Shown here: in pieces, positions 23,962 to 36,202 of the stretch
Layout: the number at the start of each line of letters is the position of its first letter
How positions within the stretch are numbered: the stretch's first letter is position 1
Source: Apiosordaria backusii
Lineage: Eukaryota; Ascomycota; Sordariomycetes; Sordariales; Lasiosphaeriaceae
NCBI GenBank assembly: GCA_030549205.1
Contig: JAUKTV010000013.1
Coordinates: 1,054,001-1,118,000, forward strand
Direction: 5' to 3'
DNA length: 64,000 bases
Notes under the pieces: generated by a model
Told to the model about the DNA's origin: nothing
Databases searched by the model: none
The model's input: only the letters and a program-made list of their open reading frames with translations
Position numbers and translations under genes: made by a program

Positions 23962-25848
23962 CTAATAGTTATAGACAGGGCCCGGAGGAGCAAAGCCAGT
24001 CAGTTTCTCCCCATTTAGAGGCTGGAACATCTTCTCTTTATACCACGTGTGAGCGTTCTCCGCCAGCTTCTTCACCTCGTTCATATCAAACTCCGGCGCA
24101 GGAAGAAGCTGGAACACCCCCTCCGAGTAGTCAGGCGAGATATTGTACAACTGCGCCAAATACTTCTTCTGTTTGTTGTGTCAGCCACCCTCCTTGTCAT
24201 CACCAAAAGTTGCGGGTCAAGAACATACCTGAATCTCTGGATACTTCACCAGTGCCAAGTACTTGGCCGTATTCTGCACCGTGTTCTCCCTCTGCTGGGG
24301 CGTCATCACCCTCGTCCAAAGCTGCGTCGCCTGCGCGTAGTCGTTCTTCTTGCCCTCGTGCCAGTAGTGGCTCTTCCGGCTCATGATGTTGTCGCTGACC
24401 GCATACGGCGCCTCGGCCGTGTCGGGCCTGAACTTGTGCGAGAAGCTGTTGGGCGCATACTGCTTGTTGCCCGCGTGGTTGGCGTCTGACCTCATGGGCC
24501 CGTCAAAGTTGAGGGAAGCGTAGCTCTTGGCCATGAAGGGGCAGTTGACGGGGATCTGGTGGAGGTTCACGCCGATACGGTGGTATTGAGCATCGCGGTA
24601 GAAGAACATGCGGAACTGCAGGAGCGGGTCGGGGGAGTCCTCGATACCGGGGACCATGCTACCGGGGGAGAAGGCAGCTTGCTCGACGTCTCGTGTGAAG
24701 TTTTCGGGATTTTTGTTCAAGACGAGGCGGCCAAACTCCTTGAGGGGGAACTGGTCTCTGGGCCAGACTTTGGTGACATCAAAGGGGTCGAATCCGAGGA
24801 GATCAGGGTCGGCTTGCTCGGGCTGCATCACCTGGACGTAGGCAGTCCATTCGATCTCCTCGCCGGCCTCGATGGCATCCCAGAGATCACGCTTGGAATA
24901 GTCTGGGTCACGCCCGCACATGGCAACGGCTTCGGAGTCGGTGAACTGCTTCTGGCCGTGCTTGGCGAGGAATGTGTACTTGATGTACACGAACTTGCCC
25001 TCTTTGTTGACCCACTTGAAGGTGTGACAGCCGTAGCCGTGGTTATAGCGCCAGCCTACCGGAGTGCCGTGGTCCGAAAAGAACATGAGGCCGGCATGGT
25101 TAGCTTCAGGTGTGTTGGCCAGCAAGTCGAAGAGAGCGTCAAAGTCGAGCAGGAAATTGCGCGGGTTCCTGGACTGAGAGCGGATGACATCGGGGCCTTG
25201 GATGGGGTCGCGGCAGAAGAACACGGGGAAATTGAGGCCGACGATATCGTAGTTGCCCTCGGTGGTGTAGAACTTGATGGCGAAGCCACGGGGGTTGCGG
25301 CCTTCATCAGGGTACTCACGGCCGAATGTTACAGTTGAGAACCGAGTGAAGACGGGGGTCTTTTCGCCAACGCTGGAGAGGAAGTCGGCTTTCTGAGACA
25401 GTGTCAGTTGTCATGAACAGTGATAAAATGGGAGAAGTCTTACTGTGAGGTCAGTCACATCCTTAGTGCACTCAAAGTAGCCAAAGGCACCAGAGCCACA
25501 TGGATGGACCATACGCTCCAGGGGCTTGGACCGGTTGAAGTGCTGCTGCTTTTGGAAGAGAAATACATCGCTGGCTACGGGGATACCGCCGATAGTCTTG
25601 CTGTGAGCGGGATCGGGGAACGGGATGGCTTCGTTGTTGGTGAAGTAGAGAGCATCATCCTCCCTCTTTCCTCCGGCCGAGGCACCAGAGACCTTGGCAA
25701 TGATGTCGGCAGGTCCTTCATTGGCACTCTGCATATGGGTCAAGCGAGGGTTACGACGCTCACCCACCAACTCAGCAGCAATGCCAGCGGCCGTTGCCTT
25801 GAGCGGGTGTTGGCGCGGGTCCATCTGGTTGGAGTTGAGGCCCGACAT
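23962..25848 (-). CDS. Monofunctional heme catalase
   Basis: Three exons on the minus strand, 25444-25848, 24229-25392 and 23962-24168, give 591 aa. Catalases convert hydrogen peroxide to water and oxygen. The distal His is H115 in RMVHPCGSGAFGYFE, the distal Asn is N189 in DIVGLNFPVFF, and the proximal heme tyrosine is Y400 in FFYRDAQYHRIG. The NADPH-type small-subunit length is exceeded only by a longer N-terminus; the C-terminal flavodoxin-like domain of large-subunit catalases is absent. There is no signal peptide and no C-terminal SKL, so a cytosolic site is likeliest. A second in-frame ATG lies 24 nt upstream (25872). The 3' end is 137 bp from RRB1's stop, tail to tail. Confidence 0.92.
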
Positions 25849-26771
25849 GACTGTTATTGTGAATAGTCTCACGGAATCTCAGCAATCCGCAAAGGTTATA
25901 GAGATGAATAGAAGACATGGGATAGACAGCGACTGCTCGCCGGAGTCCCTCTGGGTCTTTTTATATCATGATCAACGCCATCACCGCCCGCATCTGCCTG
26001 GCGATCATGGCCCACTTGAGCTTGATCAAAGACAATGGTTTCTGCTGCAACAAACAGCAGTTCCCCGCATGAGGAAGTCGAGTCAATGAATCATCATGTT
26101 TTGTAGGCCAGCAACGAAGTGTTCCATCGCTTCAGCAGGGGAAGCTGTCAAGGAGGAAAAGGTCCGGCCTAAACAAAACGTGGTTAACTAAGCCAAGAGG
26201 TCTCACTGTTTGCGAATCTCGAACCCCAATTGTCCAATGGGCGTTGGGCTGTTTTGTTACTTCAGGAGAAACTGTCTGTAATGATGACATCATGGATGCA
26301 AACTTGTCGCTTTGAAGCAACCACACCACACGCTTCTGACGACGGTAATTTTATACACTCGGCTTTGTTTTGAAATATGCAAACTGTGACCACAAATATC
26401 TCTCATTTTCTCCTGGGTTGATGCGGTTGGGTTGAAGCTGAGTGAAAGCGGTCGCTGCGTTGCCCAGTCATCGAGGCACTTAGAAGCCCTGTTTTGCGTG
26501 TCTGTTAATCGAGGGCAACATCCGAAAGAGAGGAATAACATCTGTTATTTAACATTTCAGCAAGGCAACAATGCGCAATGGAGGACTTGGGATGATATCT
26601 GTGAGGGACACCACTCCCGGGCTCTCTCTGCTCACTCCCACGTCTAGGTGACGTGAGCCCATCTTTCACCTCGTACAGACAAACCTCTACAAAATGACCC
26701 ACTATCCTTGGCGAAAGCGATGTTTCTTTTGACTGTCCAAATCCCAATGATTACTTGTCAACCTACCCACA
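25849..26771. promoter_or_regulatory. Divergent promoter region, catalase and HHE protein
   Basis: About 0.9 kb between two divergent starts. Both genes have oxidative or iron-related roles, so shared control is conceivable. No specific operator was identified except the catalase TATA box. Confidence 0.4.
25958..25965 (-). promoter_or_regulatory. TATA box of the catalase gene
   Basis: TATAAAAA on the minus strand about 110 bp upstream of the chosen catalase ATG, a position shared with other TATA-like boxes in this window. Confidence 0.5.
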
Positions 26772-27566
26772 ATGCTGACAAGTCGCTTCCTCACCAAAAG
26801 ATTCGTCCCACGGCCGGGGTTTTCACCGGCCTCAATCCTCTCCGCCCGTGTACGGCCCATTCAGACAAGGAATTCCCTGGGTGTTGCTTGTATGGCAACG
26901 ATTACACAAGCTATCACCGACGACCACCGCCATATCCAGGATTGTTACAACGAAGTTGTCAACTCTACTGACCCTGACCACCAACAACGGTGGGGTAATC
27001 AATTCACCTGGGAACTAGCCCGTCACTCGGTGGGAGAGGAATTGATTTTGTATCCTGCTTTCGAATGGCACATGGGTATCGTCGGAAGCCAAATTGCAGA
27101 AACTGACAGAAAGGATCACCACCAGGTTCACGCTCTTATCACCGCCCACCCGACATCACAGTGGTTGCTGACACTGTAAAAGGTCAAACGACTTCTTAAA
27201 GAGTTCCAAAGCATGAGCTCCACTGATCCCGACTATGTCCCCAAGATCAAGGAGCTCTGGTGTAAACTCGAGGACCACATCAAGGACGAGGAAGGCCATG
27301 ACCTACCTGCTTTGGAAGAGAAGCTCACGCCTGAGCATTCCGAGTCCATGGCCAGAAGCTTTAGACGGACCAAACACTTTGTCCCGAGCCGCAGTCACCC
27401 CTTGGCGGGAGAGCACCCTCCCTTCGAGTCGGTCATGGGTTTGCTGACAGCTCCCATCGACCGCTTGACTGACTTGTTTCGCAAGTTTCCAGACAAGCCG
27501 GAAGAGGCCAAACCGAGCGGGCCAAGGATTGATATCCCACCCGGAGGCAACGCGGTTCATGATTGA
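26772..27566 (+). CDS. HHE/hemerythrin-like cation-binding protein
   Basis: Two exons, 26772-27125 and 27183-27566, give 245 aa. Residues 1-40 are rich in Arg, Ser and hydrophobics with no acidic residue, a likely mitochondrial presequence; a second start at M41 (MATITQAI) would lack it. The HHE four-helix domain spans about residues 42-190: DDHRHIQDCYNEV, RHSVGEELILYPAFE, DHHQVKRLLKE (formed across the splice) and HIKDEEGHDLPALEE. The His and Glu residues are the expected di-iron ligands. The C-terminal 55 residues are Pro/Lys-rich. Such fungal proteins are thought to bind iron or oxygen, but the function is not established. Transcribed away from the catalase. Confidence 0.85.
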
Positions 27567-28104
27567 TGGTCGGGCACAACTGAAAAGGCTGCTTGTTTCT
27601 GGTGCTGTTGATTCAGGGCTAGACTGACCATCGCTGTATCGCTGGGTCGAGTGTGAAAAGTGCTTGGAACTTGTACACACCTCAAGAATAACCAACAGAA
27701 ATACGCCTTGCATTTGAAGTCTTGCTCTCATTCTCTTTGTCAATGCTGTCAAGTCGTGAAAGTTCCACTACGAACCAGGGTCTGGTACGAGACCACGGAG
27801 GATGCAGTTGTCTTCGTAGGCATTGTCCAATAGTAGGGTTTGATTCTTAGCAAGATACGACGCTGACCAAGATATCCCACTGCTAGTGGTGGGTTGTGAT
27901 CATGAGTTCACCAAACAGGGGGATGCCCCTCACCGGCAGTTAATTTATATCCGCTGCAACTCAATATATCTTGACTACATGCATTGCACATCTATGCCTG
28001 TTGCAAGTGACAGACATTTCTGGGCCGTCACCAGTCTGTTAGTAAACAAACGTTAGATTGCCAACCGAACCCATACTTGACAGCTTTTTTGCACAGTTGG
28101 GATC
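27567..28104. other. Intergenic region upstream of the MFS permease
   Basis: Holds the 3' end of the HHE gene and the promoter of the MFS gene. No additional gene or clear element seen. Confidence 0.4.
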
Positions 28105-29959
28105 ATGGCGGGAAAGACAGAGTCGGCACTGCCAACAGAAGACGCCGTCCACACCGAAAAGGCCCTCGGGACACTTCCACATGAAGAGAACCCTCATCTA
28201 GACAAGGTTCTCAACCGCAAGTTCGACCTTCATATCCTCCCTTGGCTGTTTGGCATCTGGTCAGTTGCCCCCCTTAACCCCCTTTTACCCCTTTTTTCCC
28301 CTGAGCCCCCTTTCTCGCTTGACCGCCAATTCCATTTTCACTTCCCCTCCGCTGAAGCCTCGACTAACACCAGGTAACCTAAAGGCTCTTCTCCTTCATC
28401 GACCGCTCCAACATAGGCAACGCCCGCCTCGCCGGCCTCCCCGAAGACCTCGGCATCGCCGGCGTCGGCACGCAGTTCAACCTCGCCCTCCTGGTCTTTT
28501 ACATCCCCTACATCCTCGTCGACGTCCCTTCCAACCTCCTCTTGAAGAAATTCCGCGCGGGAGTCTACCTCCCCTCTCTGATCACGGCATGGGGTCTGGT
28601 GTGCCTATGCATAGGTTTCGTCAAGTCCTATGCCGGGCTGATCGTCTGCCGGCTGTTGCTGGGGTTGTTTGAAGGCGGGATTCTGGGGGGGGTGATTATT
28701 TACTTGGCTATGTTTTACAAGAGGCATGAAATGCTATATAGGAGTGGATTGTTTTACTGTGCAGCGCCGTTGAGTGGTGCTTTTGGGGGGTTGTTGGCTG
28801 GGGCGTTGGGGAATATTGAGGTGGGGGGGTATAAGAGGTGGCCGTGGATTTTCTTTGGTAGGTCTTTGGTGTGTGAGCATCTCGAGACATCTACTAACAT
28901 ATCAATGATGACAGTTGAGGGAGCGGCGACGGTGGTGTTTGGGATTGTGTGCTTCTTTTTCATGCCGGACACCCCGGCTGCGTCGCGGTTCCTGACAGAC
29001 GAAGAACGAGACTGGGCTTTGAAGCGGATGATGATCGATGCAAGCGGGTCGACGGCTCTGGAGACTGTTGATGAGGAACGGTTTGACTGGTATTGGGTGT
29101 GGATGGCCATCAAGTCACCGCAGATGTGGTTCTGCGCAGGCGTGTGGTTCTTCTTGCTGGTTCCCCTATACGTACGTCCTGTTTGCCTTAAATGTTCGAA
29201 TTGTATCTCGCGCACTAACGCAAGCAGAGCTTCTCGTTGTTCTTGCCATCGATCGTATCCGGCATGGGCTACACCTCGACAACAGCACAACTTTTTACTG
29301 TCCCGCCCAACATGGCTGGGTTCGTGGTGGTTATTCTCACTGCACATTTCTCTGACAAAGTCAGAAACAGGGGTGGCTTTATTGCTGCTGGCACTGTGGT
29401 TGGAATAGCAGGTTATGTGATGCTGCTTGTGTCTGATCAAAACGCCGTCAAATACGCTGGCACCTTTCTGATTGCGATGGGTGTATTTCAAGCTTCTCCC
29501 ATGCTGATGGTAAGTGCTTTTCCCTCAGGTACTTTTAAGCACCAAAGTTATGCTGACCCGGGGACTTTAGGGATGGGTTGCCAACAACCTTGCATCACAC
29601 TACGTCAGAGCTGTGGGCGTGGGAATCGTGATATCCATCGCCAACTGCTCGGCCTTCATTGGAACGTTCATCTACTTGCAACGAGATGCGTATGTCTATC
29701 TCCGCTGAAAATATATTGTTTGACTACTTTAAGCTGACTTTGTTTGGTTCGATTTCCCGATGGCAGACCGAAATATGCCCTCGGTCACTCTATCAGTCTT
29801 GGTGCCCTGGTAATCACACTTTTTCTAACGGGTCTTCAAGTGTCGTATCTCAGCTGGGAGAACGGAAAGCGAGATAAGGGAGAAAGAGATGTTCGGTTAG
29901 TGGAGGGCAATGTCCATCGGCTTGGGCACCGTCATCCCGCTTTTCGGTATACATTGTAG
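28105..29959 (+). CDS. MFS permease, anion:cation symporter (Dal5/Tna1) type
   Basis: Six exons: 28105-28259, 28385-28857, 28915-29171, 29228-29509, 29571-29689 and 29767-29959; 492 aa. All junctions are GT-AG and keep frame. The protein has 12 predicted membrane helices with a central cytoplasmic loop. ACS-family marks are the LNRKFDLHILPW start, FIDRSNIGNARLAGL after helix 1, and RLLLGLFEGGILGGVIIYLAMFY in helix 4-5. These plasma-membrane permeases usually take up nicotinate, allantoate, biotin, pantothenate or similar organic anions; the substrate here is not determinable. Ends 38 bp from the convergent DUF4246 gene. Confidence 0.87.
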
Positions 29960-29997
29960 CTTGAGTTCCATTACCACCGTAGTAGTAGAGAATGAGA

Positions 29998-32397
29998 CTA
30001 GTGTTCACAAAGGCTGTACTCTCCCTGCTTCCATGCAGACTCTGCGTCCTTGTGGAACCTGCTCCTCTCTTCCATCAACTTCAACCGGTGTTCCTTCGCT
30101 TCCTCATTTGTCATCAGGCCCTCAGGGATAACCCGCTCCTTGCGCACCATATCCATAATCTCGACTGGCAACCGATTGCTCATCTTGTCAAGCACTTCCT
30201 TCGGTGGAGAGATCTTATCAGCGAGCCCCTGCTCGAGCAAGAGTTGGAAAACCTCGGAGGGCATATCACCCTTCTCCACCTGGTCCTTGCCTCCAAAGAC
30301 GGCCTCTGCCCACCAGTCAAGCTGCTGCGGTGGCACGTTGGCGGTCGAGATGATGCGCTGGTGCGGGTCAACGAGCCAGAGAGCAACGAAGCGACGGTGT
30401 CCCGGTTTAGTACGGTCTTGAAGACTGAAGGGAGAAACACGGTGGTGGCTATTTCCCGTAGCACGTTAGACCAAGGTATCGGACCAAGTTGTGGTATGAG
30501 GCGGATTTAACTCACAAAACATTCGGGAAAGCAAGAAGGCGTCCTTGACGCGTTTCGATACTGCCAAGCTTCTGAATAGCTTCTCCTTGGCTGAAATAGC
30601 AGCCGAACATGGTTTCGTAGGGCCGGTAGCAATCCTGTCCGACTCGTTCCTGAAGGCCGTCCTGAAAGCTCGATGTTTTCATTCGGAACTCGAGGGAGCT
30701 TGGCGTGACATTTTCCGAGTCAAGGTAGTAGAGAGCGGTTGCAACAATGTGTTCGTTCATCATACCTTCGACCTAGCCAGGGATTATGGGTTAGCATGAA
30801 CGATACCCACTGTAGAGAGCAAAGGGGCCAACTTACGTGCCACCCTCCAACGGGGAAGTCGGGTTTCTCTGGGGTGAGCTCGATAGTAGCCATCTTCACG
30901 ATGACCTGAAGGCCGGTATCCTTGAACTTGTCGCCTAGCTTTTGTGCGACGGTGTATTTCACCGGCTGAAAGTCCACCGGCTCCGGAAGAATAACATCAC
31001 GAATCGACTTCCACTTGAGATTGAGCCTGATCCTCTCCTTTTGCTCATCCAAAGTCAGGCCCTTGTACTGCTCCGGGTTTGGATCCCAATCGCTTGGCCC
31101 TGTCCATTCATCCACCTCGTTCCACTCGTCATCGTCGACTGGAACTGGCTTCCCGTTCTTTTCTTCCCACTCCTTGACAAGTTCAGGTTGCAGAGGCTCA
31201 TAAACCCCATCATCATCACCCTCCCTGGAACAGAGTTAGAAACCAACCGACTCATTCTCATGAGAGGAATACGTACTCGTGGTGCTTCGGGGGAAGGTCA
31301 AAACGCTCTTGCACTGGTGCTACTTCTTCTTCCTCGCCGTTCTCACCAGTGGTATCAACAGATGCTTCGCCAATGATGGCCCTTCCGCTCAGAACTCGTT
31401 CCCACGCGGGGATGGCCGTGTCAATGAGCCTCTCAAGAATACGGTAGATTTCCGAGTGCTTCTTGGGGTGCAGGTTGTTGATGTAGCTGGTGAACTTGAC
31501 AGTTCCATCGTTCTGAAAGGCCAGGTTGGCAGGAAGCCACTGATACGTCTCAGACCAGAAGCTACGCGTTGAATAGTCAGATCTGTACGGGCGCGGTTCC
31601 TCACGAGGCTGCATGGGCGGCTTCTCGATGACCTGCCCCTTACCAGCCCACTTCTCAATAGCATCTTCGACACCCACGACCTCGTCTTGAAGAAACAAAG
31701 ATTTTCCGTAGACAAAGGGATGCATGGACGGGTGGACAAGGTCCTGAACCATGTCTTGAGCCCATGGATGCCAGTCGGGATTGGCGCCTTGCTCAGCAAC
31801 GAGCTTGTCAAAGGCGACTCTCAGGTCCTGTTGAAGCTCATGGGTCACTGCAGAGTCCGACTTGATGGCGGTATTCTCGTTGGTGTTAAGTGTAAAGATC
31901 AGCCCGGTCTCCTTGAACTCGGCGGCTTTGCATCGAAGCTCAGCAATGCACTAGGAAGTTATGTGAGTGACGACAGGCAGAAATCGAAGGGAGCGAAAAC
32001 GAACATAATCGAATGCCTTCTCTGATATGATTCTCTGGCGGTTTGGCTTGCGAGGACCATATCCGAACGTGTCGCCCCGCTGGGCTCTTTCCAGGGCTTC
32101 ATCAGTGATGATGGAGTTCCAAATGTCATCTTCGGGCGCCGTCAGAGCCTCCTGTTTCCATTTGGCGACAATCTCATCGTTGAAGACCTTTTCGTGCCAA
32201 CTGGGCTTGTCGGTTAAGCGGTCCATGAGGAGAGTCATGGCCACCTCGCGCACAAACAACACGGGCGTCTCGTAGTCCCGACATCCTACGAAAGATCCCA
32301 GGCGGTAAAAGTCGACTCCGGGGGTGCCCTCTTGGATCAACTGGCGGAGGTCGACGTTGACACCGGGGTACTGGTGCTGCTGCTTGTTTTCCGACAT
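29998..32397 (-). CDS. DUF4246-family protein
   Basis: Five exons on the minus strand: 32005-32397, 31277-31950, 30837-31224, 30516-30772 and 29998-30424; 712 aa. The family signature runs through most of the protein: PGVDFYRLGSFVGCRDYETPVLFVRE, YINNLHPKKH, WHVEGMMNEHIVATALYYLD, and FLQDRTKPGHRRFVALWLVDP near the C-terminus. The last motif appears only after splicing. DUF4246 has no settled function. The HVEG and C-terminal R-x-V-A-L-W-L-V blocks are compatible with a double-stranded beta-helix oxygenase fold, but that is inference. An in-frame ATG at 32505 would add 36 Arg-rich residues that look like a mitochondrial presequence. Confidence 0.82.
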
Positions 32398-32769
32398 GGT
32401 TGTGGCGCGACGAATGACACAGGTTCGAGGAGTGCCTTTGTTGGCTTCGCGTCTGGCTCTGAGGATTTGAGTCGTACGGGCCATTTGAGAGATACGTCGG
32501 ATCATTATATTTGCATTCGAATCCGGGCCTTACTTATCATCAGCGAGTGAGCTGAACATAGAAGATGTTAGCGTTGTGCAACACACCGCTGGTGCCTGGC
32601 TTGGTGCGGGGACGGGGGCAAAAAACCGGGGCATTCAGGGGTGTCCTACCCATGTATCATCAGCCAGAAACCGTGGTGGTGTTTGAGTGGATATGCTGCC
32701 TCACTGCCTGGAGGATTTCCCAACAAACTTGTCAAAGAAGGATGCAGTGCGACTCGGCATGTTACATTG

Positions 32770-34720
32770 CTAAGTCGGGAGGGGAGGAAGCTTGTCTTCG
32801 ACGCCATCCTCTTGATTGAACACGCTGAAGGCATCTCTGTACCTCCACCAAATAGACGCGCAGATGCCTAGCTCAATGGCAATCCATCCAAATGTTACTG
32901 CAGGCCATTCGAACGAAATTCGATGCATCAATACAGCAGCGACCTCTGGGATCTGTGGAAGAGCAACAGGCACCTTCCCCCAAAGTGAGAAACAATCACA
33001 ACGATTGAAGATGCCCACCTGAACCACGAGGATCATCACTACCGCTGCCCATCCCACAATGAAGTCTTTGAGGAACACGGCTTCATACCAGTATCCCCTC
33101 CCACTTTCAAGATGACCCCAGCGGTCCATGAAAAATGCAAACACGCAGTCCAACACAAAGCTAAGCAACCACATCGCCAACAGCGCAGTCTGGCCCACGT
33201 TCCGACAATCAAATCCCTCTGGGGGCACGCGATAGGATATCCAGCATGCTACAACCACAGACATAATGACAAGAGTGAGTCCCAGAGCAACGTGAGGCCA
33301 TGTCTCTCCGATCATTCGTGCTGTAACAATTTCAGGCCTCCAGCCATAGATTCCTCCACGACACACCCTGAGGAAGATGGGCTGGGCCTCGACCACAACT
33401 GGGATCGCGCCTTCTCCTACTCCCACCTTCCTTCCGCCGGTTTCCGCGTGAGGAAGTTGTTGTTCACTACGTGATGGCAACAATGATTCCTCGCTGTCTG
33501 CCTTCCCATTGCTTTCCATACCAAGCGTTCTGATGGGAACCGCTAGTTCATCTCCACCCTCGACCTTCGCGTTATTCTCAACATCACCCACCGCGGCCGG
33601 AACAGCCACCTCCTTCTCACTCTTCGTATCAGCCCCCTCTACGACGGCCACCCATCTTTCCTTCATCAGCTTCTCCCCAAGATGATTCAACACCCTCACC
33701 ACGCTCCTCTCCGTCTGACTAACACCAATGATCGCGCTCAAAAACACAGCGGGGACCATGTACAAAAACGGCGCCGACATGGCAATTGAATAAGCCTCCA
33801 CATTCGTCCACTCCCCATCCTGGGGGAACACCCCAATCACCCTCCAAAACGCCGCACTGATCGACGCGATAAAGACAAACTGCGCGATGAAAATAGGCAA
33901 GACATACGTGGCCCTGTCTGCGGCCAGCATGTTCGCCGCCGTCTCGATCTGTTTTAAAACTTCCCTCCGCTTTTCAAGTGTCTCGGGACCTTGGCCGAGC
34001 GGGGAGGGGTCGAGGTAGAGTCTGTCCAGTGTTGATTTGAGAAAGTCGGAAGCAGACGTGACGCCCCACTCGTCGTAGGAGACTTGGATCAAAGCCAGCT
34101 GTTTCCACAGGCTGGTGAATTTGCGTTTGCTGGTCTTGTTGGAGTAGCCGTGGCTGTATGTCAACTCCTTGGCGAGCGGATTGACTAGCCTCCAAGGGGC
34201 GTACCGGACCTGTCTTTGGATCTTTCGCAGCTGGGTTTGCATGGATCTTGCGCGGGCTTGACAGCCGGAGAGGGTGTACAAGAGTGACGCGATATTCATG
34301 ACGGGGCTGCCGAGGAGGTGTATGAGCATGAACAAACTGGTGTTGGTCCAGATCCGGAGGGGGAAAGGAGGGCGGGAGAAGTGGAAGAGGAGGGTGGCGA
34401 GGGGAAATTTCCAGGTCACCTGCCGTTGTCAGTTTTGTATTCTTTTGCCCACGACGTATCTCTGCAGCCGCGGACTGAGAGGCACTTACAAGTCGATTCC
34501 AGATGCCCTGATTGTCATAAGCAGTGTAAATTTCCGCTGTCATGTTTGTAATGGCCAGGCAGGTGTCACGGGTAATGGAGATGTAGCCTCCATCGTAGGC
34601 ATATTGGAGGTATGGGCTTGCCAAGGGGTCAGTCGTGTTTGCAAGGGCTTCTTTCAGAAAAGTGTAGGGACCTTCAAAGCCGAAGCCTCCAACATATCGG
34701 AGGGTGATGTTTCCATCCAT
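32770..34720 (-). CDS. Uncharacterised fungal multi-pass membrane protein
   Basis: Two exons, 34490-34720 and 32770-34419, give 626 aa; the join uses GTAAGT and a GGCAG acceptor. The N-terminal 75 residues are non-hydrophobic and Asn/Thr-rich (possible glycosylation at NITL, NTTD and NMTA), then about eight hydrophobic segments follow. Between the two hydrophobic halves lies a charged cytoplasmic-looking loop of about 150 residues with KSEKEVAVP and GGDEL stretches. Sequences of this type are common in Sordariomycetes and are annotated as hypothetical. No transport motif or catalytic residue is visible. Confidence 0.7.
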
Positions 34721-35470
34721 AGGTTGGATGATAGTAAGTAATGAATTGTACGAGTGCTAGTTTATGATGCTCCAGAACGTCACGGTGCTATGTTGTCCAG
34801 ATTCTGATATCTTATAGTCGCCTGGCCCGGACAAGACGGCATCCGAACTCGCTATAAGTATTGAGTATCCCACTAGGGAGTTATACTCCCATGTAAGCCA
34901 CGTGACGTATTCATGGAATCAAGTGTCTGCTTTCGACGGGTTTGGAACACCATGACTGGGCTATTCCGATATGGTGGCATCCTAGACGACGTTTTCAAGG
35001 TCTGGTCAGGCTTTCATCTTCTTGGTCAAGGGGGGGGGCTGTGGTTTGGTCATATCTCTTTCGATATTCCCCTGCGTCAATGTCGTACAGATCAGGAGTG
35101 CTTTAGCAGCTGATAACATATAACCTAGAAACCTGGTGTGGTGCTATTCCGAATTCAGCTCGACTCAGCCCCGCGAGGCCTCATGGTTTATCGAGGACTC
35201 GCCGCGCGCTTCCAGCCCCCCTCCTCGTTATCGGTTTCAACGTTGCATTCTCAGGCACTTAGGCACTTGGGCGCATGACGAAGCTGCTAAAGTGCGAACC
35301 ACAGGCATATAAGGCAACCGGTCAGATCTTCAGTAATCCAATAGCTTCCCCTGGTTTGGCGCTCCACGGATATAATGGTCCGCAGATCATCCAAGTTATG
35401 GGCGTTTGTCTCTATTTTCAACTCCTCCATCGTTTGATAGTTGTCCTCAGTTGTCCTCAGTTCAGACCCG
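34721..35470. other. Intergenic region
   Basis: Upstream of the membrane-protein gene and downstream of the methyltransferase gene. It contains a direct GTTGTCCTCA duplication at about 35442-35461. No gene supported. Confidence 0.45.
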
Positions 35471-36202
35471 TCATGGTAGAGCTGGCTTTGATGCAACCTT
35501 GCGAAGGATGACCCAATAGAACTCAACATTGGCTGAGCCTTCATCCTCCGGTCTTAGCTCGCCCGCCACCATCTCCAATCCCCCAATTTTTTGGACCAGA
35601 CCAGGCATGTTGTCAGCTCCATAGCCAGACCAAAACATCCACCCTTGTTCATGACCCAGCCACCTTTCAATGATGTCTGCTTCAGTGTCCTCTTTGCTGA
35701 AGTTGAGGAGAGCAAGCCCGCCTGGTCTCAACCAAAGACTGATCTTCTCCAGCATGAGAAGTTGTTCGGGGCGCGGCAGATGGATGAGGGTGTATAGCCC
35801 AATGATAATGTCGAATGAGCAAGGGGCGAACGATAGAGACGTCATATCCCCTTGTATCCAGTCCGCTTTCGTATGACTGTTTTCTGCCCCCAGTCGTGAC
35901 TTGGCCGAGTCGAGCTGTACGGGAGAGAGATCGTTTGCCACAATGGAAGAGAATAAACCGGAGGAGAACAGACGGTCGAGGATGGGGTGCCCGTTACCGC
36001 AGCCCAGCTCTAGGACTGATCTGTCTCGAGTGGGTGACTCATCCGTCGCATTTTCGGTCTGGAAAAGACTGAGGAGTCGATCCAGATAAGAGAGCCGCAG
36101 TGAGTTTGGATAGTTCACCGCCCAGGCGTTGTAGGTGGCCGCTATGGCGTCATATGATCTCTCCAGGCGGGCTTTGATCTCTGCAGGGCCAAGGTCGGCC
36201 AT
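35471..36202 (-). CDS. Class I SAM-dependent methyltransferase
   Basis: Intronless, 243 aa. Motif I for S-adenosylmethionine binding is VLELGCGNGHP at residues 63-73. It is followed by an acidic strand end (VANDLSPVQLDSAK), the motif WIQGDMTSLSF, the post-I strand FDIIIGLYTLIHLPR, and LRPGGLALLNF for motif III. The fold is that of small-molecule methyltransferases of the UbiE/Methyltransf_25 group. No signal peptide or membrane helix. The substrate cannot be told from sequence, and no biosynthetic enzymes are adjacent. Confidence 0.85.
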   Translation of the reverse strand: MADLGPAEIKARLERSYDAIAATYNAWAVNYPNSLRLSYLDRLLSLFQTENATDESPTRDRSVLELGCGNGHPILDRLFSSGLFSSIVANDLSPVQLDSAKSRLGAENSHTKADWIQGDMTSLSFAPCSFDIIIGLYTLIHLPRPEQLLMLEKISLWLRPGGLALLNFSKEDTEADIIERWLGHEQGWMFWSGYGADNMPGLVQKIGGLEMVAGELRPEDEGSANVEFYWVILRKVASKPALP

